Notes: a model not told the origin generated them from the letters alone. A stretch of DNA of 64,000 bases from UTCHB3 sp002050155 (GCA_030584105.1 CP129491.1:2542001-2606000); one strand, 5' to 3'. Shown: positions 16,245 to 25,778, numbered from the stretch's first letter. Made by a program: numbers and translations.

Positions 16245-18464
16245 TTATACCTTGAATTTTTGTATTTCTTCGTTCAGTGCGTTAACCGCATTGTTGAGCT
16301 GCCCTGTGGCTGACCGGAACTCCTGCAGCGAGTCTTTCGTTTGTTCAGCCGCTACGGAAAGTTGTTGCATCGCCTCATTAATCTGCCCTGCGCCTGCAGT
16401 CTGGCGCCTCATTCCGTCGTTCATTTCATCGAAGTGTGGCGCAAGCTCGTTCACGCTGTTGATAACATCGTTCAGCCTTTCCGAAATGTTGGAAACGGTA
16501 ATGCTGTCCATCCGCACTTCTTCGGAAAATTTATCCATTTCCATCACCCCTGCCGAAACAGAAGAGAGCATCTCCTTTACCATGTGTTCAATATCGTGCG
16601 TTGCCACGGCGGTTTGGTCGGCAAGCCGGCTTATTTCGCGTGCCACTACGGAGAAGCCCTTTCCGAACTCGCCTGCTTTTTCAGCTTCTATTGCAGCATT
16701 CAGCGAAAGCAGGTTGGTTTGGTCGGATATCTTGTTAATTGTAACCACAACGGTGGAAATTTTATCAGCCCGCGAGTTAATGACGGAAAGTTTAGCGGAA
16801 ATAGATTTCGTGGCGTCTATCAGCCGGTGAATAGCTTCTTCAAGAGTGCGGAGGTCACCGCGGCCCTCTTCAGCGGTTTTTGATGCGTGCGCAATCGAAC
16901 CGCCGATGCTCTCTTCCATCGTTTCAAGCAGGGTGTTGGAAGTCTGAAGGATTTCCTGAGTTGTAGCCGTAACTTCTTTAATAGATGCCGCCTGCTCGGC
17001 AACCGTTGCTTCCAGCTCCCGCGCCGAAGCGGTTATCCTGTTCACCGAAGAATTAACCTGAAACCCTGAAGACCCTACTTGGCTGATGAGTGAAAAAAGA
17101 TTTGCCGCCATCCTTTTTACGGAAGAAACAAGGAGGTGCGACTCGTCATTATCCTCAATTTTCAAAAATTTAGCTGCAATTTTCAGGTTGGTCTGTTTTT
17201 CTTCATATTTAGTAATCTCTTCGTTCCCTTTTTTCAGGTCGCCGTTGGCAATTTTTTCCACGCCGCCAATCAGCCCTGTTATCGGGTCGGTTATTTTGTT
17301 GCTGAAATACCACGCGGCAATAACCGTTAAGGCAACAATTCCGAAAGCCAGCAGCAGCATGTTCCGTGTAAACGACGAGCTTACAGAATCAATTGTAGTT
17401 TTTGCTTCGTAGTACTCATCCTCGTAGGTAGAGGCAACAATAACCCAGTCCCAGTCGGGAAAATAATAAGCCACGGCAATTTTCCGGCGGGCTTCCTTGT
17501 CGCTCCCCGGTTCAATCCATGGGAAAGTGTGAAATGTCGGCTCGCCGGTTTTAACGGCGTCGGTAACCAATTTTTGCAGATAATAGCCGCCGTTAGCGTC
17601 TTTTTCAAACCATGCGCTTTCCCCCTCTTTTTTGCCGTCGTGTGTAATTATGTAGCGCCCTTTCCTGTCGCCCGTTGCCCCAAAAATTGTAACCACACCT
17701 GTTTCCCCGACGGTAACCGACTGTATGTTTTTCCGCAAGGAAGGCACTGCTTCAATCAGCTCGCCGACAACAAACATCCCGACAACCTGCCCCTTGGGGT
17801 CAACTATTGGGTCATACGAAGTTATAAACCATGATCCGGCCGCCCACGCCATTCCCTTATAGGGGTTGCCGCTTAGCACAGCTTCAACAATCGGGTCGCG
17901 CGTACCGTCCGGGCGGGTAGAAGGAATAAAAGTGCCGATCGCTCTCGCGCCGCCGGCGTTGGAAACGGTTGTTGCCACTCGCACCATATCCCCTTTTTCA
18001 TCCATTCGTTGAAAAATACTGCAGACCACCCCCATCAGCGACTTAATATCGTCAACCACGGGCACTTTAGTTTCAAAACTTGTCGTTTGCCCCAGCCACT
18101 TGTCGCCAACCATAAGCCGCGGCAATTCAACTTTAGTCGATTTTTTGCTGAACTGGTCAACCGCCGTCCACTCCGCTTTATCATTAGCGAACCTGAACCC
18201 GCCGTCTTTCCCGACTATTTGCCATGCAACTTTCAGCGCCCGGTCCACTTTTTCCTGGATCAGATCGTTGGAAGTGGTGCACAGAGAGTGCATGTCGTCC
18301 ACTATCTGCTTTAGGGCGTCTCTTCCGAGTGTATCAAGCTCGGCTTCGGTAGCCGCAGAAAGGTTTGCCTGTAGCCCGAGCATCCCAATTTGGGTTACTA
18401 TTACGGGCACCAATGCCGCGAAAAGCACAAGAATTATAACCTTGCGCCTTAGAGTAAGCTTCAC
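16245..18464 (-). CDS. Methyl-accepting chemoreceptor with Cache sensor domain
   Basis: First gene of the operon, 739 residues, with a GTG start at 18464 preceded by CAGGAGCGAAGCA. TM1 is VIILVLFAALVPVIVTQIG; a large periplasmic domain of the Cache_3-Cache_2 type spans about 35-335 (VGETGVVTIFG, YYFPDWDWVIVASTYEDEY near its end). TM2 (LLLAFGIVALTVIAAWYF) is followed by HAMP and the MCP signalling domain with SLNAAIEAEKAGEFGKGF and EISRLADQTAVAT at the hairpin. Cache domains commonly bind small organic acids or amino acids; the ligand is not predictable here. The 267-bp gap to divergent mutS should hold the operon promoter, but I cannot point to its boxes. Confidence 0.9.
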   Translation of the reverse strand: MKLTLRRKVIILVLFAALVPVIVTQIGMLGLQANLSAATEAELDTLGRDALKQIVDDMHSLCTTSNDLIQEKVDRALKVAWQIVGKDGGFRFANDKAEWTAVDQFSKKSTKVELPRLMVGDKWLGQTTSFETKVPVVDDIKSLMGVVCSIFQRMDEKGDMVRVATTVSNAGGARAIGTFIPSTRPDGTRDPIVEAVLSGNPYKGMAWAAGSWFITSYDPIVDPKGQVVGMFVVGELIEAVPSLRKNIQSVTVGETGVVTIFGATGDRKGRYIITHDGKKEGESAWFEKDANGGYYLQKLVTDAVKTGEPTFHTFPWIEPGSDKEARRKIAVAYYFPDWDWVIVASTYEDEYYEAKTTIDSVSSSFTRNMLLLAFGIVALTVIAAWYFSNKITDPITGLIGGVEKIANGDLKKGNEEITKYEEKQTNLKIAAKFLKIEDNDESHLLVSSVKRMAANLFSLISQVGSSGFQVNSSVNRITASARELEATVAEQAASIKEVTATTQEILQTSNTLLETMEESIGGSIAHASKTAEEGRGDLRTLEEAIHRLIDATKSISAKLSVINSRADKISTVVVTINKISDQTNLLSLNAAIEAEKAGEFGKGFSVVAREISRLADQTAVATHDIEHMVKEMLSSVSAGVMEMDKFSEEVRMDSITVSNISERLNDVINSVNELAPHFDEMNDGMRRQTAGAGQINEAMQQLSVAAEQTKDSLQEFRSATGQLNNAVNALNEEIQKFKV

Positions 18465-18731
18465 TGCTTCGCTCCTGTTGTTTTAATTATCAATATCCCG
18501 CGTAAATCAGACATCTAAAATGTTAAATTAATGAAACATATACAAGGGTTATAAGAGGTTAATTCATTATTTTTTGGCACTAACTTAAAATTTTTATCAA
18601 ACTTTGGCGAATTTTTGTAATTTAAAGTTAAATCCTGCTAAAATTAAACCAAATCAGCTTTGAAAATTACCGTAAAAAATTAACACAGATTTTAAGTATT
18701 TATAAAAAATATAAGAAGAAAAACCCCCGCA

Positions 18732-21344
18732 ATGTCCCAAACCCCGTTAATGGCGCAATATTATAAGATTAAAAAGGAGAACCCTGATACGGTTCTGCTT
18801 TTCCGGATGGGGGATTTCTACGAGACTTTTGAAGAAGACGCAAAAATAGCGGCTAAGGTGCTCGGCATTACTTTAACCAAACGGGCAAACGGCGCAGCGG
18901 GCGAGGTACCGCTCGCAGGTTTCCCCCACCATGCCGTTGAAAGTTACCTGCCGAAGCTCGTGCGTGCCGGCTACCGGGTTGCCATCTGCGAGCAGTTAGA
19001 AGACCCCAAAAGCGCTAAGGGTATTGTTAAACGCGGCGTGATCGAAGTGGTTACTCCGGGGGTTGTCTTCTCCGATGGTGTGTTGGACCATAAGCGAAAC
19101 AACTACCTTATGGCGGTTTTCATTTCTGCTCCCGTTGCAGGTGTGGCGTTTTGCGACATTTCAACGGGCGATTTCTTCCTTTTCGACGCCGATCTTGCGA
19201 CACTTCACGACCGCATCAGCATGATTGCTCCATCAGAAGTGCTGGCGCCCGGCAAACAACGCGGTGAGGTGCAGGCTTTGCTTGACAAAGCGGGGTGCGA
19301 CGCACGGATTACGAAAACAGAAGACTGGATTTTCAACCGGGAGTACGCAAAAGAAACACTGCTGAAACACTTCGGAACAGTGAACCTGAAGGGCTTCGGC
19401 GCTGAAAATCTGGAACCCGCCGTGCAGGCCGCAGGCGCTGTGATTCACTACCTGACCGAAACGCAAAAAGCGCAGCTTACCCACCTGAATAAGATGCAGG
19501 TGTTCAACGCTTCAGGGTATATGGTGCTCGATCAGGCGACAAAACGGAACCTTGAAATTACTTCCTCTATGACCGACGGAGGCAGGGAAGGAACTCTGTT
19601 CGCCGTCCTCGATAAAACCGAAACCCCAATGGGCGGACGACTGCTGAAACAGTGGATTTCGGCGCCGCTTACCTCTTTGGAACCCGTGCGGCAAAGGCAA
19701 AACGCCGTGGAAGTGCTCTTCAGCAATAAAAAAATGAGGGAAAAACTTAAGAAATCCCTCTCAGGTGTCGGCGACCTCGAAAGGCTTATTTCCCGAATCT
19801 GCACCGGAAGAGCTACGCCGAGGGAATTAGTTGCGCTGAAATACTCGCTGATGGAAGTGCCGGAGTTGGTGAAAATTCTCGCGGAAGCCGATAACCCCGT
19901 GATGGCTACACTTCGGTCATCACTTACACCGTTGGGAGAGCTTACGACCAAACTCGCAGGGGCAATTTCCGATAACCCGCCCGCTGCGCTCGCCGAGGGG
20001 AATGTAATAAGACGGGGTTACAGCATCGAACTGGATGAATTGCGAGAACTTCTCTACTCCGGGCAGGACTGGATCGCAGATTTCCAAAGGACAGAGCGCG
20101 AAAGAACCGGCATTTCTTCCCTTAAAGTCAGTTTTAACAAAGTTTTCGGCTACTATATCGAAATCAGCAACGCTCACAAAGAGAAGGTGCCGCCCGAATA
20201 TATCCGGAAACAAACTCTCGTGAACGCCGAAAGATATATTACGCCCGACCTGAAAGTTTATGAAGAAAAGGTGCTGCACGCAGAGGAAAATACCCGTGCG
20301 CTTGAAGCGGAACTTTTTAACGATGTGAGGATTTTTACCGCCTCTTACACCGAACAGGTGCAGAATAACGCCAAACTTATAGCAATGATCGATTGCCTTA
20401 ACTCGTTTGCAGAAGCCGCCGTTGAGTATAACTATGTGAAACCTATAGTTAACGATTCCGGCAGAATTGAAATCAAAGGCTCGCGCCACCCGGTGGTTGA
20501 AAGGATTTTGCCCCCCGGCGAGAAATTCACACCAAACGACTATTCGATGGATCGGGAAGGCAGCCGGATTATAATTCTCACGGGCCCCAACATGGCGGGT
20601 AAGTCCGTTTATTTAAGGCAGTTAGGTCTGCTTGTGTTGCTTGCGCAAACGGGATCATTTATCCCCGCAGTCAGTGCTGAAATTGGGATGATCGACAGGA
20701 TTTTCACCCGCGTTGGGGCGAGCGATAACATTACGGCGGGCGAATCCACCTTCTTGGTCGAAATGCAGGAAGCGGCAAATATTCTCAACAACGCTACTGA
20801 AAAAAGCCTGATTTTGCTCGATGAAATCGGAAGGGGCACGAGCACTTTCGACGGGCTTTCGATTGCGTGGGCTATTACGGAGTTTCTGCACGAAAACCCC
20901 CGCCGCGCCGCTAAAACTTTGTTCGCTACACACTACCACGAGCTGAATGAAATGGCGGAAATCTTCAGCGGTATTAAAAACTACCGCGTGCAGGTCAGGG
21001 AGTTTGACAATAAAGTTATTTTTCTCCATAAGGTTTCACCCGGAAGTGCCGATCACTCCTACGGCATCCAGGTTGCGATGATGGCAGGGCTGCCCCCGGA
21101 GGTTACCGCCCGCGCTAAAGAGATTTTAATTAACCTTGAAGGGAAAGAACTAACCCCGTACGAGGTGAAAAAAGCAAAAAAAGCGCAAAAAGAAAGCGAA
21201 GACCGGGGGTTTTATCAGCTCAGCCTGTTCGAGTTTACAGATGACGCACTCCGGAAAGAGATTGCGGATATCAAAGTGGAAGAGCTTACCCCCATGCAGG
21301 CGCTTAATAAGCTGGATGAACTGAAGAAGAAGCTTAAAGAATAA
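18732..21344 (+). CDS. mutS: DNA mismatch repair protein MutS
   Basis: Mismatch-recognition ATPase of methyl-independent mismatch repair, 870 residues, the normal MutS1 length. The mismatch-binding motif GDFYETFEEDA (the Phe-x-Glu pair) is near residue 35. The connector, lever and clamp domains follow, and the C-terminal ATPase has Walker A TGPNMAGKSVYLRQL, the GASDNITAGESTFLVEM segment, Walker B SLILLDEIGRGTSTFDG and the ATHYHEL His switch. The C-terminal tail KLDELKKKLKE is typical. The ATG start is supported by the family N-terminus (TPLMAQYYKIK). Odd: a diverged copy of the last 12 codons, stop included, follows 40 bp later. mutL is not nearby. Confidence 0.97.
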   Translation: MSQTPLMAQYYKIKKENPDTVLLFRMGDFYETFEEDAKIAAKVLGITLTKRANGAAGEVPLAGFPHHAVESYLPKLVRAGYRVAICEQLEDPKSAKGIVKRGVIEVVTPGVVFSDGVLDHKRNNYLMAVFISAPVAGVAFCDISTGDFFLFDADLATLHDRISMIAPSEVLAPGKQRGEVQALLDKAGCDARITKTEDWIFNREYAKETLLKHFGTVNLKGFGAENLEPAVQAAGAVIHYLTETQKAQLTHLNKMQVFNASGYMVLDQATKRNLEITSSMTDGGREGTLFAVLDKTETPMGGRLLKQWISAPLTSLEPVRQRQNAVEVLFSNKKMREKLKKSLSGVGDLERLISRICTGRATPRELVALKYSLMEVPELVKILAEADNPVMATLRSSLTPLGELTTKLAGAISDNPPAALAEGNVIRRGYSIELDELRELLYSGQDWIADFQRTERERTGISSLKVSFNKVFGYYIEISNAHKEKVPPEYIRKQTLVNAERYITPDLKVYEEKVLHAEENTRALEAELFNDVRIFTASYTEQVQNNAKLIAMIDCLNSFAEAAVEYNYVKPIVNDSGRIEIKGSRHPVVERILPPGEKFTPNDYSMDREGSRIIILTGPNMAGKSVYLRQLGLLVLLAQTGSFIPAVSAEIGMIDRIFTRVGASDNITAGESTFLVEMQEAANILNNATEKSLILLDEIGRGTSTFDGLSIAWAITEFLHENPRRAAKTLFATHYHELNEMAEIFSGIKNYRVQVREFDNKVIFLHKVSPGSADHSYGIQVAMMAGLPPEVTARAKEILINLEGKELTPYEVKKAKKAQKESEDRGFYQLSLFEFTDDALRKEIADIKVEELTPMQALNKLDELKKKLKE

Positions 21345-21384
21345 GGTTAAGTTGGAGGAACTTAAAAAGAAGTTGAAGGAGTAA
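21309..21384 (+). repeat. Duplicated 3' end of mutS
   Basis: The last 36 nt of mutS (21309-21344, encoding KLDELKKKLKE-stop) recur at 21349-21384 as KLEELKKKLKE-stop. The two copies match at 28 of 36 bases, and nearly all differences are synonymous. The copy lies in the +1 frame relative to mutS. Confidence 0.8.
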
Positions 21385-21433
21385 ATTTCTACCCTGCGAT
21401 TTTCCCCGCTTTTATCCGGCGAATACTCTGCTT

Positions 21434-22270
21434 CTACCCTGCCTTTTTCACCACCCGGATGCCGAAAGTAACCGATCGGGTGTCAGGCGTTGCCGAAAAC
21501 CTGTTCGAGTTTCTCCCCACGCTGCTTTCATAGTACCACGAGCCTCCCCTCAGCACACGGCTGCCCCCTTTTTCGGCGCCTTTTGGGTCAATCACTTCCG
21601 TTTGTTCGTAGGGACCGTAGATATCCCAGCACCACTCCCACAGGTTCCCCGACATATCAAACAGCCCCAGCTCGTTGGGTGCTTTCTGTTTTGAAGGGCG
21701 CGCCCTTCCTGCCGAGTTCTCTTTGAACCATCCAACGGTGAAGGGGTCGTTGCTTCCGGCAAAAAGCCATCCTTTGCTCAGGTTGCCGCCCCGCGCCGCG
21801 AACTCCCACTCTGCTTCCGTTGGCAGGCGGTACCCGTTTGCGCTGAAGTTGCATGTAACTTTCCGCCCTTTAATAATGTAGCACGGGTTCAGTTTATGTT
21901 TCAGGCTCAGCTTGTTGCAGAACTCTATTGCGTCGTACCAGCTTACATTGTTCACGGGAAGTGTCGGCTCTTTAATTAATGAAATGTTGCGCCCCATCAC
22001 TTCGTCGTACACCCCCTGCGAAATCTCCGTGGTCGAGATGTAGAAACCGTAAACGGTCACATCGCGCAGCTCGGTTTCGTCGTCGTCGCAGTCAAGCGAG
22101 GGGTCGTAGCATCCCATCACAAACGAACCCCCTTCGATGAACACCAACTCCATCCCCTGCCCGGAAACCACCGTTGGGATGAGGAGGAAAACGGGAAGGA
22201 AAAAGAGAATTAATAAGGGGGTAACCGCCGGAAATTGGGCTTTTCTCCGGCGCAACTGCGGGGGTTTCAT
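21434..22270 (-). CDS. SUMF1/FGE-fold secreted protein
   Basis: Formylglycine-generating-enzyme-like (SUMF1, C-type-lectin fold) protein. The most likely start is the ATG at 22270 (MKPPQLRRRKAQF), giving a basic n-region and hydrophobic signal peptide ending near VVSGQG; an upstream ATG at 22408 would add 46 residues with no clear ribosome site. Typical SUMF1 features are FIEGGSFVMGC, TEISQGVYDEVMG, NVSWYDAIEFCNKLS, YRLPTEAEWEFAARGG, ELGLFDMSGNLWEWCWD and VLRGGSWYYES. The Cys pair needed for formylglycine synthesis is absent from the C-terminal RGGS region, so it is probably a binding or structural protein rather than a true FGE. It converges on mutS, and its 3' end is also duplicated (21387-21397). 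Confidence 0.75.
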   Translation of the reverse strand: MKPPQLRRRKAQFPAVTPLLILFFLPVFLLIPTVVSGQGMELVFIEGGSFVMGCYDPSLDCDDDETELRDVTVYGFYISTTEISQGVYDEVMGRNISLIKEPTLPVNNVSWYDAIEFCNKLSLKHKLNPCYIIKGRKVTCNFSANGYRLPTEAEWEFAARGGNLSKGWLFAGSNDPFTVGWFKENSAGRARPSKQKAPNELGLFDMSGNLWEWCWDIYGPYEQTEVIDPKGAEKGGSRVLRGGSWYYESSVGRNSNRFSATPDTRSVTFGIRVVKKAG

Positions 22271-22479
22271 ATATTCCGCTGCGCTGCCGGCGGTCGTTTC
22301 CGAAGCGGTTGTAAGCGTGCTTTCGGCAGTTTTTACTGCAAATATTCCGGCTGCAACACTTCTGATACTGTGCTCTCTCATTTCGGTTAAATTAAAACAA
22401 CTTTCCATTCCGGAAATTTAGCGATAAATAAACGGAATACAAAGCCCGTTTTTCAAGTCTTTGCCTCCGGCTTTTTTCA

Positions 22480-22578
22480 GCGCCACATCCCGCATTGCCC
22501 GCAAGCCCCGTCATGCGCCACATCCCGCATTGCCCGCAAGCCCCGTCATGCGCCACATCCCGCATTGCCCGCAAGCCC
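22480..22578. repeat. 35-bp tandem repeat, 2.8 copies
   Basis: The unit starting GCGCCACATCCCGCATTGCC recurs exactly every 35 bp at 22480, 22515 and 22550 (last copy partial). It separates the minus-strand SUMF1 gene from transketolase. Open frames across it are repeat artefacts. Confidence 0.9.
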
Positions 22579-22712
22579 AAATCAACGACTCTTTTCAAAT
22601 CTTTGCAACTGATGGGCGCTTACCGTTGTTCCGTTTTTTATATTTGCGGTTGGCTATTTTGAAATTAATCATTAAAATTTATAAAATATTTTTTCGGAGA
22701 TAACTGGATATT

Positions 22713-24689
22713 ATGGATATTTCGAACCTTTCGATCAACACGATCAGAACCCTTGCCATTGACGCAGTTCAAAAAGCAAACTCGGGCCACCCCGGCGCAC
22801 CGATGGGGCTGGCACCGCTTGGATATTTCCTCTTTCACGATGTTCTTAACTTCAACCCAAAAAACCCGAAGTGGCTGAACCGCGACCGTTTCGTCCTCTC
22901 AGGCGGGCACGGAAGCATGCTGCTTTACTCGCTTCTGCACCTTTCGGGGTACGATCTCTCTTTGGAAGATATTAAAAACTTCCGCCGGTGGGGCAGCAAA
23001 ACCCCCGGGCACCCCGAACGCGGCGAAACTGACGGCGTCGAGGTTACCACCGGACCCCTCGGGCAGGGGTTTTCTAATGCCGTTGGGATGGCGCTCGCAT
23101 TCGAGTTCATGGCGTTTAAATTCAACAAACCCGGCTTCAATATCTTCGACCACCGGGTTTATGCCATCTGTGGCGACGGTGACCTGATGGAAGGGATCTC
23201 GCACGAAGCTGCCTCGTTTGCCGGCAATAAAAAACTGAGCAGATTGGTGGTCTTCTACGACGATAACGGTATTTCGATCGACGGCAGCACTTCTCTTGCT
23301 TTCACGGACGATACCGAAAAAAGGTTCCTTGCCTACGGGTGGAATGTCTATAAAGTATATGATGTAAACAACTTAGAAGACCTCAGGCTCGTCCTCCACG
23401 AGGTTAAATCTTCCGACCGCCCCTCGCTCGTTATCACTAAATCGCACATCGGTTTCGGCAGCCCGAACAAGCAGGATACAGCAAAAGTGCACGGCTCTCC
23501 GCTTGGCGATGAGGAAATTAAACTCACGAAACAAAACCTCGGTTGGCACTACACCGAACCCTTCACCGTGCCCGAAGAAGTGCGGGAACATTTCGCCTCG
23601 GCGGTGAATGAAAAAATTAAAATTTATGACGAATGGACTAAACTTTTCGCAGAATATTCCGAAAAATACCCCGAAGATGCCGCTTTTCTCAATAAGGTGA
23701 TTAACGGCGAACCCCTTGGGAAGTTCACAACTGACGAATCCCTTTTCCCCGATCTTAACGAGAAACTTGCCTCAAGGGCGTCTTCTCAAAAAGTTATTAA
23801 CACCCTCCCCGACGCTTTCCCGACACTTCTTGGCGGATCTGCGGACCTGACCGAATCGAACCTGACTGATTTCAAAGGGCTGCCCTGGTTTTCAGCGTCC
23901 GAAAGAGGCGGAAGAAACATCCACTACGGCGTAAGAGAGATTGGAATGGGCGGCGTGATGAACGGTATTGCCGCTTACGGCGGAGTCATTCCTTTCGGCG
24001 GTACTTTCCTCGTCTTTACCGATTATATGAGACCAACTATGCGCATGGCGGCAATGCAAAAACTCCATGTTATTTATGTGATTACGCACGACAGCATCGG
24101 GCTGGGCGAAGACGGACCCACACACCAGCCGATCGAGCAGCTGATGAGCCTCCGTTTAATCCCCGGGCTTACCGTTATCCGGCCCGCCGACAGCCACGAA
24201 ACCGTGTACGCATGGAAAGCAGCGCTCGAAAATACATCCGGACCGACAACTTTGGTGCTTTCGCGCCAGGGCTTGCCCGTAATTACGGATAAATCAACCC
24301 CCGCCTCGGGCGTTCTGAGGGGGGCTTATACTGTCCGTGAATGCGCCGGCACACCCGATGTAATATTAATCGGAACAGGTTCCGAATTGTTGCTTGCCGT
24401 AAAAGCTGCCGGAAAACTGAGCGAATCGGGCAAAAAAGTGCGGGTAGTTTCGATGCCCTCTTGGGAACTGTTCGAAAAACAATCCGCAGAATACAAAGAG
24501 AGCATCCTGCCCGCGGAAGTGAAAAATCGTGTTGCAATCGAAGCCGGCGTCCCCTTAGGCTGGGAAAAATACACCGGAGATAACGGCACAGTAATCGGCA
24601 TCAACAAATTTGGCGCCTCTGCACCCGCCGCTGTGATTTTCGAAAAATATGGCTTAACCGTTGAAGCTGTTGTAGCCGCCGCCGGCTGA
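22713..24689 (+). CDS. tkt: Transketolase
   Basis: Thiamine-diphosphate enzyme of the pentose phosphate pathway that moves two-carbon units between sugar phosphates, 658 residues, cytoplasmic. The N-terminus is typical (AIDAVQKANSGHPGAPMGLA). Seen are FVLSGGHGSMLLYSLLHL, GPLGQGFSNAVGMA, the ThDP/metal motif GDGDLMEGISHEA, the Pyr-domain start (GGSADLTESNLT), IHYGVREIGMGGVMNG with the catalytic Glu, and THDSIGLGEDGPTHQP. A C-terminal domain (VLIGTGSE-like ILIGTGSELLLAV) completes it. The ATG at 22713 follows CGGAG at somewhat long spacing. With FbaB and FBPase in this window it belongs to central sugar metabolism, but the genes are not in one operon. Confidence 0.97.
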   Translation: MDISNLSINTIRTLAIDAVQKANSGHPGAPMGLAPLGYFLFHDVLNFNPKNPKWLNRDRFVLSGGHGSMLLYSLLHLSGYDLSLEDIKNFRRWGSKTPGHPERGETDGVEVTTGPLGQGFSNAVGMALAFEFMAFKFNKPGFNIFDHRVYAICGDGDLMEGISHEAASFAGNKKLSRLVVFYDDNGISIDGSTSLAFTDDTEKRFLAYGWNVYKVYDVNNLEDLRLVLHEVKSSDRPSLVITKSHIGFGSPNKQDTAKVHGSPLGDEEIKLTKQNLGWHYTEPFTVPEEVREHFASAVNEKIKIYDEWTKLFAEYSEKYPEDAAFLNKVINGEPLGKFTTDESLFPDLNEKLASRASSQKVINTLPDAFPTLLGGSADLTESNLTDFKGLPWFSASERGGRNIHYGVREIGMGGVMNGIAAYGGVIPFGGTFLVFTDYMRPTMRMAAMQKLHVIYVITHDSIGLGEDGPTHQPIEQLMSLRLIPGLTVIRPADSHETVYAWKAALENTSGPTTLVLSRQGLPVITDKSTPASGVLRGAYTVRECAGTPDVILIGTGSELLLAVKAAGKLSESGKKVRVVSMPSWELFEKQSAEYKESILPAEVKNRVAIEAGVPLGWEKYTGDNGTVIGINKFGASAPAAVIFEKYGLTVEAVVAAAG

Positions 24690-24930
24690 TGTTTGTTGGG
24701 GGGGGGGTGGATGAACGGCGGATTCGCACCACTCCCCCTGACTCATTGTAGGGCTGTTGGCTGAGGTTTTTACGAAAAGCACAGCTTGGTTGCTTGCGCC
24801 ACCCCGCCGGCAATCGGGTAAGGTTGAAAAGGAGTGAGTTTTTACAATCTTAATTGCTTTTCAAAGAGTTTTTTATAAAGTAATTGAAAAAACACAAAAC
24901 TTAATGTTTTATCAAAAGTGAGAACTAATA

Positions 24931-25206
24931 ATGATTAACAGAGAATACAAATACATCCCCCCGGTTTTTTATCCTCCGGGAGAAACCCTGTCAGAAAGAT
25001 TAGAAGAGTTAGGAATCTCCTCCGAAACTTTTGCTGCGCAAGTTAATCTGCCGGAAGAGGTAGTTATTTCTGTATTAAAAGGTGACGCTCCCATCACTCC
25101 CGAAATCGCGGAAAAATTAGAAAAAGCCCTTAAACTTCCTGCTTGTTTTTGGCTGAACATGCAAAAAGATTACGATGAATTTCAAAAGAAGAAAAATAAT
25201 CAGTAA
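24931..25206 (+). CDS. HigA-like XRE-family regulator (orphan antitoxin-like)
   Basis: Protein of 91 residues with an XRE helix-turn-helix from about residue 17 to 75 (GETLSERLEELGISSETFA, VISVLKGDAPITPEIAEKLEKAL) followed by the LPACFWLNMQKDYDEFQ segment typical of HigA-type antitoxins. The start at 24931 follows AAAAGTGAG. HigA is normally paired with a HigB RNase toxin upstream; nothing HigB-like lies on either side (tkt upstream, repeats downstream), so it is an orphan and may regulate other promoters. The 241-bp gap from tkt holds a run of ten G at about 24701-24710 and no other feature I can name. Confidence 0.8.
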   Translation: MINREYKYIPPVFYPPGETLSERLEELGISSETFAAQVNLPEEVVISVLKGDAPITPEIAEKLEKALKLPACFWLNMQKDYDEFQKKKNNQ

Positions 25207-25382
25207 ACTTTATAGCAAAGTACAAAACTGCTCCCTCCCTTCCGAATAAATCTAACCTAACCCTCTAATCAGAAAGAAGGGATCTTTAATAATAATTTAC
25301 CGGGAATCACAAACTTCCGGAAGGGAGTCCCGAAATAGTAAATCAAGAGAAAACACAAAGTTCAAATATAAAGAAGAATAAA

Positions 25383-25450
25383 AAGTTTGTGGGAAAGCAC
25401 AAACTTAAAAACAAAAAAAGGGAAAAAAATTTGTGGGAAAGCACAAACTT
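25383..25450. repeat. Two copies of a CACAAACTT stem-loop
   Basis: The inverted repeat AAGTTTGTG-GGAAAG-CACAAACTT (9-bp arms, six-base loop) occurs at 25383-25406, and a near copy ends at 25450. Fragments of the same sequence recur near 27811-27830 and 27890-27905 beside the next SUMF1 gene, so this is a dispersed local repeat family. Confidence 0.75.
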
Positions 25451-25487
25451 CTGAATGGCGATCCCGAAGTAGTAATTATCAGCGAAG

Positions 25488-25775
25488 GCAGCAAGTTCGG
25501 AATGGGATCCCGAAAAAATTCAAATTAAGGGCAGGGGGTTCGGGACGGGTTCCCGAAAATTAGTTCAAAGGATAAGCAGCAAGTTCGGGATGGGATCCCG
25601 AAAAAATTCAAATTAAGGGCAGGAGATTCGGGACGGGTTCCCGAAAATTAGTTCAAAGGATAAGCAGCAAGTTCGGGATGGGATCCCGAAAAAATTCAAA
25701 TTAAGGGCAGGAGATTCGGGACGGGTTCCCGAAAATTAGTTCAAAGGATAAGCAGCAAGTTCGGGATGGGATCGG
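25488..25775. repeat. 88-bp tandem array with paired palindromes, 3.3 copies
   Basis: Copies start at 25488, 25576, 25664 and 25752 (GCAGCAAGTTCGG), exactly 88 bp apart. Each full unit has two hairpins with the same 7-bp arms, TTCGGGA...TCCCGAA, and alternating five-base loops TGGGA and CGGGT. More decayed relatives lie at about 25318-25332 and 25449-25467. No spacer diversity is present, so it is not a CRISPR array. Confidence 0.9.
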
Positions 25776-25778
25776 CCT

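Noticed and set aside
18581..18600. TGGCAC near mutS as a third sigma-54 promoter
   Set aside because: The -12 TTGC element is absent at the required spacing (TGGCAC-TAACT-TAAA).
22392..22598. 68-codon minus-strand frame upstream of the SUMF1 gene
   Set aside because: It is translated 35-bp tandem repeat.
25488..25775. CRISPR array
   Set aside because: The whole 88-bp unit is repeated with no unique spacers, and no cas genes are present.
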